In this document: piece after piece, positions 1 through 10,664 of the stretch
Position numbering within the stretch: the stretch's first letter is position 1
How the letters are laid out: each line of letters opens with the position of its first letter
NCBI GenBank assembly: GCA_934045905.1
Contig: OW203770.1
Coordinates: forward strand, 27,847,259 to 27,911,258
Direction of reading: 5' to 3'
DNA: 64,000 nucleotides
From: Leuctra nigra
Lineage: Eukaryota; Arthropoda; Insecta; Plecoptera; Leuctridae
The notes under the pieces: generated by a model
The model's input: only the letters and a program-made list of their open reading frames with translations
Told to the model about the DNA's origin: nothing
Databases searched by the model: none
Made by a program: the position numbers and the translations under genes

Positions 1-1880
1 AAGAATTCGCATGGAATCGCAGCATTCTATCACCATATCGCTGATCTTGTACACATGAGTCATCCTTTTCTTGGATCTTGAAATTGAAATATACTGGCAT
101 TTTTTAAGATTAAGGTCCAAACAATTTGTTTTACACCAGTCTTCTATGCTCAGTAAGTCTTGTTGTAGAAGCTGCACATCCTCCGGGCTTTGAATGTGTC
201 TGTATAGTGTGCAATCATCTGCATATTGACACATGGTAGAAGTTACACAGTTAGGCAGGTCTAACATGAAGATGGTAAACAGTAAAGGCCCAAGAACAGA
301 TCCCTGTGGCACTCCCGATAAAACATTTTGATCTGTTGAATGAGCCCCATCAAATATGACACGCATCTTCATACCAATCAGAAAACCACGCATCCACTGA
401 AGCAGTTCGCCCGATATATTATGAGCTTTTAGCTTTATGAGGAGTCTATTATGCTGAACCCTATCAAAAGCTTTAGCCCAGTCGAGGGATATCACATCTA
501 TTCTGGCACCTGCTACTTTATCCAGATAAAACTGCCAGTCATCAATAGCTTTTGTAAGCAAAGTGATGCAAGATCTTCGAGGAAGGAATCCATGCTGATG
601 CGAATTTATTGCATTTATCTGTTGCAAATGTAGTAAGAGTTCCCAAGACACAACTTTCTCCATAATTTTACCTACCACTGAAGTTAACGATATTGGCCTA
701 TAATTACAAATGGAACTTCGATTACCTGATTTAAATATAGGGACAACGTTGGCCTGTTTCCACTGGAAAGGTAATGCGCCAGTCCTCATAGATATATCAA
801 ACAAGACACTTAGAGATGGTGACAGTTCCCTAGCGCATTCATGCAGAATCCTTGCAGGTATATCATCAGGGCCAGTGGCAGAGTCCGGCTTCAACTTTTT
901 CAACGCTCTCTCAACAAGAATAGGATGAAAGGAAATTGTGTTTAGATGATAGGTCTGCACACCTCCTTGAGATTGAAAACTTCCGTCAGATTCTCCAAGA
1001 TCTTCGGTAAAATTAGTACGGAAATGTTGTACAAATGCTTCAGCAATCTTCTGAGAATTGTTTTCCTTGTTCCCATCCAAATCAAAATGTTTCGGTGCCG
1101 AACTTCCACTCTTACCAAGTATGTATCGCCATAACTTCTTTCCATGGTCGTCTCCATTAGCACTTAGTTTCCAAACAAATTCATCATGGGCTTGCCATGT
1201 TTTTAATTTGGTGTCATTTCTTGCTCTTCTGTATTTTTCCCAGCTTTTCTCAGAAGGGTTAATTTTCCATCTTCTATGTAGATAATCCCTCTTGTAAATC
1301 ATATGGATAATATCTTCCCCTATCCAAGGTGCTCTCCTCTTGGAACTCACAATACGACATGGAATCGTTCGGTTAACACAGCTCCAGAAAATTGTCTTCC
1401 ATTCTGACCAGGCAGACTCAACATCCAAAGACACAATATTCTGCATTTCTTGACACAGCATTTCACGTAGCAGGGGCCAATTAGCCATGCGATAGTTCCT
1501 CATTGAGCGTCGAACGATTTTCTGTTTCGGTGGTTGCCAATTAAGTTGAAAGGATACAGCCATGTGGTCACTTACCCCAGAAATAACTTCCAGATCAGTT
1601 ACTTTGGAGGGATTATTGGTCAAGACAAGATCAAGAATGGCACGAGATGTTGTGGTAATGCGTGTAGCTTCAGTCACCATCTGATAAGGCACAACATTCA
1701 GAAAGGAAGAGAGAAAGTTGTCACAGAGACTATTAGTAGCTCTCGCATAATCACGACCCCAAACAATGTCAAGATTAAAATCACCGCACAAAAATATTCC
1801 GTCGTATCTATGTTGAATCTCCTGCACCTTCTCAATTGACACCACCAAGTCATTGTTTACTACGTCCGAACTATTAGGCG
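1..1880 (-). pseudogene. LINE copy 1: endonuclease C-terminal half and reverse transcriptase, cut by window start
   Basis: The minus strand encodes the second half of an APE-type endonuclease and part of the reverse transcriptase of a CR1/Jockey-superfamily non-LTR retrotransposon. The second copy at 32939-35617 supplies the readable protein; key endonuclease blocks are GDFNLD, LDLVLTN and SDHMAV, followed by the RT blocks. In this copy the endonuclease-RT linker stays in frame near 1230-1240, reading SWEKYRRARND, where copy 2 has a frameshift. By comparison with copy 2 I see no new stop, and the frame appears to run off position 1. A frameshift near 1884-1890 separates it from the endonuclease N-terminus. 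This start is a frame boundary, not an initiation codon. Confidence 0.8.
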
Positions 1881-1882
1881 CC

Positions 1883-2281
1883 CTATATTATGACCCATAT
1901 AATCTCAGCATTGTTTTCCAGCGATGTCATTCTAGTTGGCTGTAAGAATGGTTTGACAGCTAATAAAACGCCTCCTCCTCGTCGAGACTCACCCGTTCCT
2001 ATGGATGTTCTATCTTTTCTGAAGACCAGATATTCGTCAGAAATTATTTCTAAATCATTGATGGAAGGATCAAGCCAGGTCTTGCAGACTGATATTACAG
2101 TAGGATCCAGCGCCTCCAGCCAAGCTTGGGTTTGAGGATATCTCTTCTTGTTCTTCATACTGCGAGCATTGAATGATAGGCAAGATATTTTCCCCCTTCT
2201 TCGTGTGGTCTTCCATACGTTGGAATCGGAATCATTTGTAACAGCATTTACATCAAAGAATGAACTGGAAAAATCAGGCAT
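1883..2281 (-). pseudogene. LINE copy 1: APE-type endonuclease N-terminal part
   Basis: A 132-residue minus-strand frame opens MPDFSSSFFDV and carries the first blocks of the endonuclease/exonuclease/phosphatase fold of CR1/Jockey-type LINEs: SFNARSMKNK (metal-binding Asn region), then SVCKTWLDPS, where the usual catalytic Glu of the ETWL block is Lys (copy 2 still has ETWL), then YLVFRKDR and RGGGVLLAVK. In the family this domain nicks target DNA for target-primed reverse transcription. The frame ends at a TAG inside a 1-base frameshift, after which the endonuclease continues at 1880 and below. The Glu-to-Lys change and the frameshift make this copy inactive. Confidence 0.85.
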
Positions 2282-2763
2282 AGAACAACTCCAGCACGTC
2301 CAGTGAGTTATTTTACCAGTAAGTTTGGCACAAGTTTGATGGCTTGATGTACGTCGCCTCCCAGACTTAGTTCTGGCGCCTCAGGGCACATCCCCTTGCT
2401 TGCGCCTGCAGGTTCGACAACTTTACATACATCGCAGTATGTATGTTGCCTATTAGCTATATACTTTGGGAACCACAACCGATCGATAATGATGTAAACA
2501 AATCAATCCGAATAGCACGAGTCATTGGCTCGACGTAAATAATACTTTCCAAACAGTAATGTGATGTGGTCTGAGGAAAGGAACCTTATGGTGAAATAGG
2601 TAGTTTCTAGTTATCGCTATTCAAAGTTATAATGCGTAATACACTATTTTAATTTTATAAATAATGCCTTGAACGGCCGACAAAATTATTTTATTAGACA
2701 TATCGTGTTTTCCTCTACTATTCAGTGATCTTCAGGAGTAAATTACCCTCCCACAACCTAATA

Positions 2764-2785
2764 CCCCCCCCCCCCCCCCCCCCCC
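2764..2785. repeat. Poly-C homopolymer tract
   Basis: Run of 22 C. The duplicate copy has 21 C at 36100-36120, with the bases just before it also altered, as expected for slippage or for base-calling error in a homopolymer. Confidence 0.95.
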
Positions 2786-3311
2786 GTAACCACATGATCG
2801 GATGGATTAATAGTGACACCCCGAAATCTCACAAATTCAAACAAGACAAAATTTTACATTGGGCCTAAAAAATTCCAAAGATTATTCACAAAAACATGGG
2901 CGTCGGCAGGATTTCAGCCAGAGGGGGGAGGGGAGGCCAAAGCAAGGAAAACGATTTTCCATGGATTAAGGGGGGGGGGGTGGGGGGATGTGGTGGTGCG
3001 GCCCCTCACACTGCTGGTGGTTTTTTAGGGTTTTTTGACATTTTGAAATCAATTTTGAAACGTTTTGAGGTGTATTTTGTTGAAACACATAAAGTTGACA
3101 CTTGGGTGTGGTGGGTGGTACCACCTTGCCCCGCATGGATTTTTTGTTTTTGTGACGCTTTGAAATGAAGATTTTAAGTTTTTTTGTTTACAAAATTCAA
3201 CTATACTTAAAACAGCACAAAATGTTATGTTTTCCGGACATTCCGGCACCCATACCTACACGAAGATATGAAGACGAAAGTGTAATCATACAAATTATAC
3301 ATAAACTCGTA

Positions 3312-3550
3312 AATCTTGAATAAAGAAGGTGTTAACATTAATCAAACTAGTAATGATATCTACAAGATTTGGATGAAAACGATTTAAGATCAGATAAGAA
3401 GATAAGAAGGTTAAAAATAGCTTCAATTTCACATTGACAAGCTATTTTCCACCTTCTTATCTTCTTATCTGATGTTGAATCGTTTCCATCCAAATCGTGT
3501 CGAGTTCATTACTAGTTTGATAAATGTTAACACCTTATTTTATTCAGTAT
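3312..3550. repeat. Long imperfect inverted repeat (hairpin, MITE-like)
   Basis: Two arms of about 110 bp face each other around a short centre at 3431-3443. Matching blocks include AAGGTGTTAAC, ACTAGTAATGA, GATTTGGATG and TCAGATAAGAAGATAAGAAGG on the left and their complements on the right. It looks like a foldback MITE; no target duplication could be defined. The copy at about 36645-36880 has lost part of its right arm, where ATTACTAGTTTG is repeated. Confidence 0.75.
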
Positions 3551-3790
3551 TGCCATCGTAAACTTACATCGTAACTTACAATCGGAAAACAAAAGTAGTA
3601 AGAATTATTTTAAATTATATTCTATTTTTTTAACTGTAAGCTTTCTTACTTATCCGTAGAAAAAGAAGCAGCAGTTTGAACTATAAGTATATAAATTGAT
3701 TTGCATATAAACAAGTATTTTAAACAATGTTATCTCAAAAAACACTGGTTTTCCATATTATATTAAAGTCCAGATACTCTCAATTCATCC

Positions 3791-4603
3791 GGATCGAACA
3801 AGTGGATTGTATCCGTGTTAATATGGCCGAAGGGTTAATTTTGTTAATACGTTTTATAACGTCTTATTGAGGGGTTTTCAGACGTTTGTTGCTTTTTTGA
3901 TCACGAAGTTGATTTGAGTTCCTAATGACCATGTAGTATGTATGCATGTTAAAATGGCCGAAGGCTTATTTTTGTTAATACGCTTTATAAGGTCTTATTG
4001 AATTGTTTCCAGACGTTAGTTGCTTTTTTGATCACGAAGAAGATTTGAGGTCCAAATGACCATGTGGAATGTATGCGTGTAAATATGGCCGAAGGGTTAA
4101 TTTTGTTAATACGCTATATAACGTCTTATTAAGAGGTTTCCAGATGTTAGTTTCTTTTTTGATCACGAAATTGATTTCAGGTCCAAATGACAATGTGGTA
4201 TGTATGCATGTTAGAATGGCCGAAGGGTTAATTTTGTTCATACGCTTTATAAAGTCTTATTTAGGTGTTTCCAGGCGTTTCAAACTTTTCCAATCTTAAC
4301 ATTGATTTGAGTTCCAAATTACCATATAGTATAGTATGTATGCCTGTTATAATGGCCGAAGTTTTATTATTGTTAATACGCTTTATAACGTCTTATAAAA
4401 ATGTTTCCAGACGTTTGTAGCTTTTTTGATCAAGAAGTTGATTTGAGGTTCAAATGCTCATGAGGTATGTATGCATGTTAATATTGATGAAGGGTTATTT
4501 TTGTTGATAAGCTTGATAACGTCTTATTAAACTGTTTCCAGACGTTTGGTGCTTTTTCGATCTCAAACTTTTTTTGAGTTCCATTTGAACAAGTGGATTG
4601 TAT
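3791..4603 (+). repeat. 131-bp satellite, block 1
   Basis: Tandem monomers of 131-132 bp; the block ATGGCCGA recurs at 3822, 3954, 4085 and 4216. Two monomer subfamilies are mixed: one with GATCACGAAG and AGGTCCAAATGAC, the other with GATCTCGAAG (or GATCTCAAAC), GAGTTCCA and GTGGATTGTAT. The last monomer ends in the target site of the Foldback-like element. Confidence 0.95.
4595..4603 (+). repeat. Target site duplication, left (GGATTGTAT)
   Basis: Nine bases of satellite directly before the element start, repeated at 6421-6429 directly after its end. Nine-base duplications are typical of Drosophila Foldback and of Mutator-like elements. Confidence 0.88.
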
Positions 4604-6420
4604 AGGTCCGTGAAGTTAGCACCGCCCATTAACGCACTAATTATCTTATGTGTGAGATGAATTAGTGCACAATTAGTGCGTTCGATCGGCACTAATTTTA
4701 TAATTAGTGCGTCATCCGTTTCCGAGAAAAACGCACTTTACTATGGGCGGTGCCAACTTCACGCAGCACCGCCCATTGACGCACTAATTTTCAAACCCAC
4801 ACAGGCAATTAGTGCACAATTAGTGCGTTCGATCCCCCCCATTCCCATAATTAGTGCGCACTTACTTTTCGAGTTATTCGTGAATAACCGTGGGCGGTGC
4901 AGCACCGCCCATTGAAAATTTCAAGGTTTTCAGCACGCCATGTTTTAGTGCACAATTAGTGCGTTCGATTCCCCCCATTCCCATAATTAGTGCGCACTTA
5001 CTTTTCGAGTTATTCATGAATAACCGTGGGCGGTGCAGCACCGCCCATTGAAAATTTAAGATTTTCAGCACGCCAAGTTTTAGTGCACAATTAGTGCGTT
5101 CGATCCCCCCAATTCCCATAATTAGTGCGCACTAACTTTTCGAGTTATTCGCAAATAACCTTGGGCGGTGCAGCACCGCCCATTGAAAATTTCAATGTTT
5201 TCAGTACGCCATGTTTTAGTGCACAATTAGTGCGTTAGATCCCCCCCATTCCCATAATTAGTGCGCACTTACTTTTCAAATAATTCGTAAATAACCGTGG
5301 GCGGTGCAGCACCGCCTATTGAAAATTTTAAGGTTTTCAGCATGCCATGTTTTAGTGCACAATTAGTGCGTTCGATCCCCCCCATTCCCATAATTAGTGC
5401 GCACTTACTTTTCGAGTTATTTGTGAATAACCGTGGGCGGTGCAGCACCGCCCATTGAAAATTTCAAGTTTTTCAGTACGCCATGTTTTAGTGCACAATT
5501 AGTGCGTTCGATCCCACCCATTCCCATAATTAGTGTGCACTTACTTTTCGAGTTATTCGTGAAAAACCGTGAGTGGTGCAGCACTCGAAAAGTAAGCACT
5601 CGAACTCGAAAAGTAAGTGCGCACTAATTATAGGAATAGGGGGGATCGAACGCACTAATTGTGCACTAAAACATGGCGTGCTGAAAAACTTGAAATTTTC
5701 AATGGGCGGTGCTGCACCGCCCACGGTTATTCACGAATAACTCGAAAAGTAAGTGCGCACTAATTATGGGAATGGGGGGGGGGATCGAACGCACTAATTG
5801 TGCACTAAAACATGGCATTCTGAAAACCATGAAATTTTCAATGGGCGGTGCTGCACCGCCCACGGTTATTCGCGAATAACTCGAAAAGTTAGTGCGCACT
5901 AATTATGGGAATGGGGGGGATCGAACGCACTAATTGTGCACTAAAACATGGCGTGCTGAAAATCTTAAATTTTCAATGTGCGGTGCTGCACCGCCCACGG
6001 TTATTCACGAATAACTCGAAAAGTAAGTGCGCACTAATTATGGGAATGGGGGGAATCGAACGCACTAATTGTGCACTAAAACATGGCGTGCTGAAAACCT
6101 TAAAATTTTCAATGGGCGGTGCTGCACCGCCCAAGGTTATTCACGAATATCTCGAAAAGTAAGTGCGCACTAATTATGGGAATGGGGGGGATCGAACGCA
6201 CTAATTGTGCACTAATTGCCTGTGTGGGTTTGAAAATTAGTGCGTCAATGGGCGGTGCTGCGTGAAGTTTGCACCGCCCATAATAAAGTGCGTTTTTCAC
6301 GGAAACGGATGACGCACTAATTATAAAATTAGTGCCGATCGAACGCACTAATTGTGCACTAATTCATCCTATACATGAGATAATTAGTGCGTTAATGGGC
6401 GGTGCTAACTTCACGGACCT
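4604..6420. mobile_element. Foldback-like element with long inverted arms of 136-bp subrepeats
   Basis: The element starts AGGTCCGTGAAGTTAGCACC and ends with the exact complement, between 9-bp duplications of GGATTGTAT. Its left arm (about 4604-5583) is a tandem array of about 136-bp subrepeats: GCAGCACC recurs at 4899, 5035, 5170, 5306 and 5442. At about 5584 the orientation flips and the right arm (to 6420) is the reverse complement with fewer units. Each unit has the palindrome GGGCGGTGC-A/T-GCACCGCCC, the near-palindrome GTTATTCGTGAATAAC and several AATTAGTGC motifs. No transposase is encoded, so it is non-autonomous. Long arms of subrepeats with a 9-bp duplication match Foldback/MULE-type elements by structure; family assignment is inference. 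Confidence 0.85.
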
Positions 6421-6692
6421 GGATTGTATCCGTGTAAATATGGCCGAAGACTTAATTTTGGTAATACGTTTTATAACGTCTTATTGAGGGGTTTCCAGAC
6501 GTTTGATGCTTTTTTGATCACGAAGTTGACTTGAGGTCCAAATGACAATGTGGTATGTATGCATGTGAGTATGGCCGATGGGTTAATTTTGTTAACACGC
6601 TTTTTAATGTCTTATTTAGGTGTTTCCAGACGTTTAGTGCTTTTTCGATCTCGAGGTTTTTTTGAGATCAAAATGAACAAGTGGATTGTATG
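6421..6692 (+). repeat. 131-bp satellite, block 2
   Basis: About two monomers between the Foldback-like element and the hAT MITE. The first nine bases are the right target duplication GGATTGTAT. This segment is nearly identical to the first monomer after each Foldback copy in the 44-63 kb array. Confidence 0.93.
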
Positions 6693-7236
6693 CAGACATG
6701 GGCAAAATACTCTGTTTCAATGTATTTGGAATACAAGATACTGATACATTTAATTTGGGTATCTAAAATACAAGATACAAGTTACATTTTAGAGATGTAT
6801 TTAAAATACAAGATACAAGATAGTATCTTTAGATACTTAAAAAAAGATACATTTAAAGATCCTTTTTTTATTCTCATACATATCATCCAACAGTAAAAAA
6901 TGTAGGGACTTACTTTCTAAATTAAATTTTAATTTGTTCTATTTGTAAGGCAACATACTTAACATTTTCTTGATCGATTCAATACGGTAACGTGTATTAT
7001 TTGATGCTTGTTTGAAATCAAGTAAGAGATCAAGCTATCATTGAAATTCTAGGCGCATAAAAATGTATCTTGTATTTTAAATCTTCAAAAAAGATACAAA
7101 ATACTTTAGAAATGGGTATTTAAAATACAAGATACAGATACATTTGGCTCATGTATTTAAAATACTAGATACAAGATACAAATGTATCTAAGATACGTAT
7201 CTTAAGATACAAGTATCTAGATACTGCCCATGTCTG
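6693..7236. mobile_element. hAT-type MITE (544 bp)
   Basis: Perfect 12-bp terminal inverted repeats CAGACATGGGCA / TGCCCATGTCTG, flanked by an 8-bp duplication ATTGTATG (6685-6692 and 7237-7244). An 8-bp duplication with CAG-initial ends is the hAT signature. The interior is AT-rich and made of many inverted copies of the motif GTATCTTGTATTTTAAATAC; there is no transposase. Confidence 0.9.
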
Positions 7237-9386
7237 ATTGTATGCGTTTAATATAGCCGAAGGGTTAATTTTGGTAATATGTTTTAAAACGTCTTATTGA
7301 GGGGTTTCCAGACGTTTGTTGTTTTTTTGATCACGAAGTTGATTTAAGTTCCTATTGACAATGTAGTATGTATGCATGTTAAAATGGCCGAAGGGTTATT
7401 TTTTTAATTCGCTTTATAAGGTCTTATTAAATTGCTTCCAGACGTTAGTTGCTTTTTTGATCACGAAGTAGATTTGAGGTCCAAAAGACCATGTGGTATG
7501 TATGAATGTTAATATGACTGATGGATTAATTTTGTTAATACGCATTATAATGTCATATTAATGGGTTTCCAGACGTTTGGTGCTTTTTTGATCACGAAGT
7601 TGATTTAGGTCCAAATGTCAATGTGGTATGAATGCATGTTAGTATTGCCGAAGGGTTAATTTTGTTCATACGCTTTATAAAGTCTTATTTAGGTGTTTCG
7701 TTTGTACTTGGAACTTTTGAGTTCCAAATCAACAAGTGGATATTATGCGTGTAAATATAGCCGAAGGGTTAATTTTGGTAATACGTTTTAAAACGTCTCA
7801 TTGCGGGGTTTCCAGATGTTTGTTGCTTTTTTGATCACGAAGTTGATTAGAGTTCCTAATGACCATGAAGTATGTATGCATGTTAGTATTGCCGAAGGGT
7901 TAATTTTGTTCTAACGCTTAATTAAGTCTTATTTAGGTGTTTCCAGGCGTTTAATCCTTTTTAATCTTAACATTGATTTGAGTTCCAAATGACCATGTAG
8001 TATAGTATGTATAACTGTTATAATGGCCGAAGGGATATTTTTGTTAATGCGCTTTATAACGTCTTATTAAAATGTTACCAGTCGTTTGGTGCTTTTTCGA
8101 TCTCGAAGTTTTTTTTGAGTTCCATATGAACAAGTGGACTTTATCCGTGTCAATATGGCCGAAGGGTTAATTTGGTAATACGTTTTATAATGTCTTATTG
8201 AGGGGTTTTCAGATGTTTGTTGCGTTTTTGATCACGAAGTTATTTTAAGGTCCAAATGACCATGTGCTAGGTATACATGTTAATATGGCCGAAGGGTTAT
8301 TTTTGTTAATACGCTTAATAAGGTCTTATTGAATTGCTTCCCGACGTTAGTTGCTTTTTTGATCACGAAGTAGATTTGAGGTCCAAATGACCATGTGGTA
8401 TGTATGCATGTTAATATGACCGATGGATTAATTTTGTTAATACGCTTTATAATGTCTAATTAAGGGGTTCCAGACGTTTGGTGCTTTTTTGATCACGAAG
8501 TTGATTTGAGGTCCAAATGTCAATGTGGTATGTATGCATGTCAGTATTGCCGAAGGGTTAATTTTGTTCATACGCTTTATAAAGTCTTATTTAGGTGTTT
8601 CCAGGCGTTTGAAACTTTTCCAATCTTAACATTGATTTGAGTTCCAAATTACCATGTAGTATAGTATGTATGCCTGTTATAATGGCCGAAGGGTTATTTT
8701 TGTTAATACGCTTTATAACGTCTTATAAAAATGTTTCCAGGCGTTAGTTGCTTTTTTGATCACGAAGTAGATTTGAGGTCCAAATGACCATGTGGTATGG
8801 TTGCATGTTTATATGGGCGATGGGTGAATTTTGTTAATACGCTTTATAACGTCATTTTAAGGGGTTTCCAGACGTTTGGTCCTTATTTGATCACGAAGTT
8901 GACTTGAGGTCCAAATGACAATGTGGTATGTATGCATGTTAGTATGGCCGATGGGTTAATTTTGTTAACACGCTTTATAATGTCTTATTTAGGTGTTTCC
9001 AGACGTTTGGTGCTTTTTCGATCTCGAAGTTTTTTTGAGATCAAAATTAATAAGTGAATTGTATGCGTTTAATATAGCCGAAGGGTTAATTTTAATAATA
9101 CTTTTTATAACGTCTCATTGAGGGGTTTCCAGACGTTTGTGGTTTTTTTGATCACGAAGTTGATTTGAGTTCCTATTGACCATGTCAATAAATGACATGT
9201 TAAAATTGCCGAAGGGTTATTTTTGGTAATTCGCTTTATAAGGTCTTATTAAATTGCTTCCAGACGTTAGTTGCTTTTTTGATCACGAAGTAGATTTGAG
9301 GTCCAAATGACCATGTGGTATGTATGCATGTTAGTATGGCCGATGAGTTAATTTTGTTAATACGCTTTAAAAAGTCTTATATAGGT
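7237..9386 (+). repeat. 131-bp satellite, block 3
   Basis: About 16 diverged monomers. Monomers near 7620-8140 contain the rare variants TTTCGTTTGTACTTGGAAC and CGTCTCATTGCGGGG, which recur in every unit of the higher-order array near 46.1-46.6 kb, so this segment or a relative is one source of that array. Confidence 0.93.
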
Positions 9387-9655
9387 TATTAATTCGATGT
9401 TCCTTCTTTCTTGAGGTTATATGTATAAACAATTACAATGTTAAAGACTTTTTCACCTAAGAGTTTTTAGAATTATTTATTGAAATATTTCGGCTTTTTT
9501 TACAAATGCCTTCATCAGTCAATAATACTATAAAAAACTAAACTGACAAGCAAGATCTAAACAAAATTTATAGGCTTCCTTAAAATATGTAAAACAAGGT
9601 CATGAACTTAATTTACAAAATTTCCTTATTTACTCATTATTAGATTCTCAAATTT

Positions 9656-10072
9656 CTAATTTGAATTGTGATTAAATTTATAAATAACTTGTTCTTTGAT
9701 AGTTTCAACCCAAATATTATCAAATTCTAAACTTCCCTGGCTTATAATACCAATTTTTTCTTTCTTCAAACATTCCATAACTGCACTCTCCTTAAATTTT
9801 CTCTTCTTCCAATTCTCTTCATTCATTATCCTCTTCGTTACATTCCAATCTATGTCGTGATTTAATTCAGTTGTATGTTCGGCTACTAAAGATTTTGTTA
9901 ATGATAAATTCCAAGGTTCTTTCTTTTTATTTTTAATGTTGCATTTGTGTTCTTTTAATCTCACTTCCAAAGGGCGTTTCGTTTCTCCTATATAGAAATC
10001 CCCACATTGGCATTCCAGCCCATATATCCAGTTTTTGGATTTTTGCAATAAATTTTCTGGTTTAACTTTCAT
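9656..10072 (-). pseudogene. GIY-YIG endonuclease domain of the Penelope-like element (inverted copy)
   Basis: A 138-residue frame. The GIY-YIG core is visible: WIYGLECQCG, then FYIGETKRPLEVRLKEH (Tyr, Gly-Glu-Thr, Arg and His positions of the family), then a helical Lys/Glu-rich C-terminus ending near YKFNHNSN. In Penelope elements this nuclease makes the nick that primes reverse transcription. It follows the C-terminal RT frame (10097-10596) after one in-frame TGA just above 10080. It is nearly identical to the plus-strand copy at 12149-12529, but lacks that copy's stop. Confidence 0.88.
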
Positions 10073-10096
10073 TAAAGAATTTTTAAAGGTAAACGT

Positions 10097-10596
10097 TCAT
10101 TTAAAAGTAGTTCTGATGTTATATTTAGAAAGGATCCTACTTATTTGATTTGATAGGTTAGGAATGTACTCAATTGATAATGTATTGATTGGGTCTTCTC
10201 TTCTAGTCATCGGAGATTCACAATGTTTAATAACTTTGGAAATTTGTTGATTTGAATATCCATTCATTATAAATGCTCTTCGTATTATATCCAATTCTTC
10301 AATTTTGCTTGATTCTTCTGTGCAATGTGAAGAAGCTCTGTTTATCAAGCATTTCATAGTGCTTTCCTTAATAATGTTACTGTGGTTAGATCTAAGATTG
10401 ATATATTGACCCGTATTTGTTTCTTTTCTGTATACTTTTGAAGAAAAATTTAAGTTTGAACGTTTAATAGTAAAATCCAGGAAATTTATTTGTTCTTCTT
10501 GTTCCTTCTCGATGGTTAATTTAATATGTGGATGTTCTGAGTTAGCCGCCCTAAAAAATGCTTCCATTTCTTGCTCACCATGATCCCAGATAATAA
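10097..10596 (-). pseudogene. C-terminal reverse transcriptase fragment of the Penelope-like element (inverted copy)
   Basis: The inverted copy begins just after the catalytic YVDD block: the frame reads IIWDHGEQEMEAFF, then INFLDFTIKR, then a long helical region to SKYNIRTTFK. The open frame extends upstream to 10816, but above about 10596 it only translates the opposite strand of the main copy and the AT-rich junction. It is in frame where the plus-strand copy has a 1-base deletion near 11629, so the two halves have decayed independently. Confidence 0.8.
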
Positions 10597-10660
10597 ATAA
10601 TATTGATAATATTATTATTAATATAATAGATAATAGATAACAGATAATAGATAATATTGA
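10597..10660. repeat. AT-rich junction between the two head-to-head Penelope halves
   Basis: Low-complexity run of ATAATAGATAAT-type repeats at the point where the inverted copy meets the main copy, consistent with slippage or template switching during insertion. Confidence 0.7.
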
Positions 10661-10664
10661 CAAA

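Larger units (their letters stand above)
2282..3790. other. Non-coding flank between LINE and satellite
   Basis: About 1.5 kb shared by both duplication copies with no recognisable protein. The first part may be the 5' untranslated region of the LINE (minus strand), but its 5' end cannot be fixed because both copies share the same flank. It holds a 22-base C run (2764-2785), a G-rich stretch (2920-2995) and a long inverted repeat (about 3312-3550). Short frames here translate homopolymers and are not genes. Confidence 0.7.
1..4136. repeat. Left copy of a segmental duplication (LINE + flank + satellite)
   Basis: This block is repeated in direct orientation at about 33338-37467 with only scattered substitutions and small indels, a constant offset of about 33337 in the first half. 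It holds most of a minus-strand LINE, about 1.5 kb of non-coding flank with a C tract and an inverted repeat, and the first few 131-bp satellite monomers. Homology continues past the left window edge in the second copy (to about 32558), so this copy is probably longer than seen. It stops near 4136, where the second copy is interrupted by unrelated DNA. Confidence 0.93.

Noticed and set aside
451..1839. Plus-strand frames at 451-633, 710-928, 1534-1839 and their copies near 34 kb
   Set aside because: Antisense shadows of the minus-strand LINE coding sequence.
2813..3168. Gly-rich frames near a G-run region
   Set aside because: They follow homopolymer G and C runs, differ in frame between the two duplicate copies and have no conserved features.
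3960..4300. Short frames in the 131-bp satellite (MYACKYGRRVNF, MNKINPSAILTCIH and similar)
   Set aside because: They recur once per monomer or dimer on both strands and decay with the monomer, as expected for chance frames in tandem repeats.
4495..6348. Many overlapping frames on both strands of the Foldback arms (for example with GIERTNCALKHGVLK)
   Set aside because: They repeat with the 136-bp subrepeat, occur on both strands of an inverted repeat and match no family; they are by-products of repeat composition. The same holds for all such frames at 41.7-63.6 kb.
3791..9386. CRISPR-like array
   Set aside because: The direct repeats are 131 bp with no separate unique spacers, in clearly eukaryotic transposon-rich DNA.
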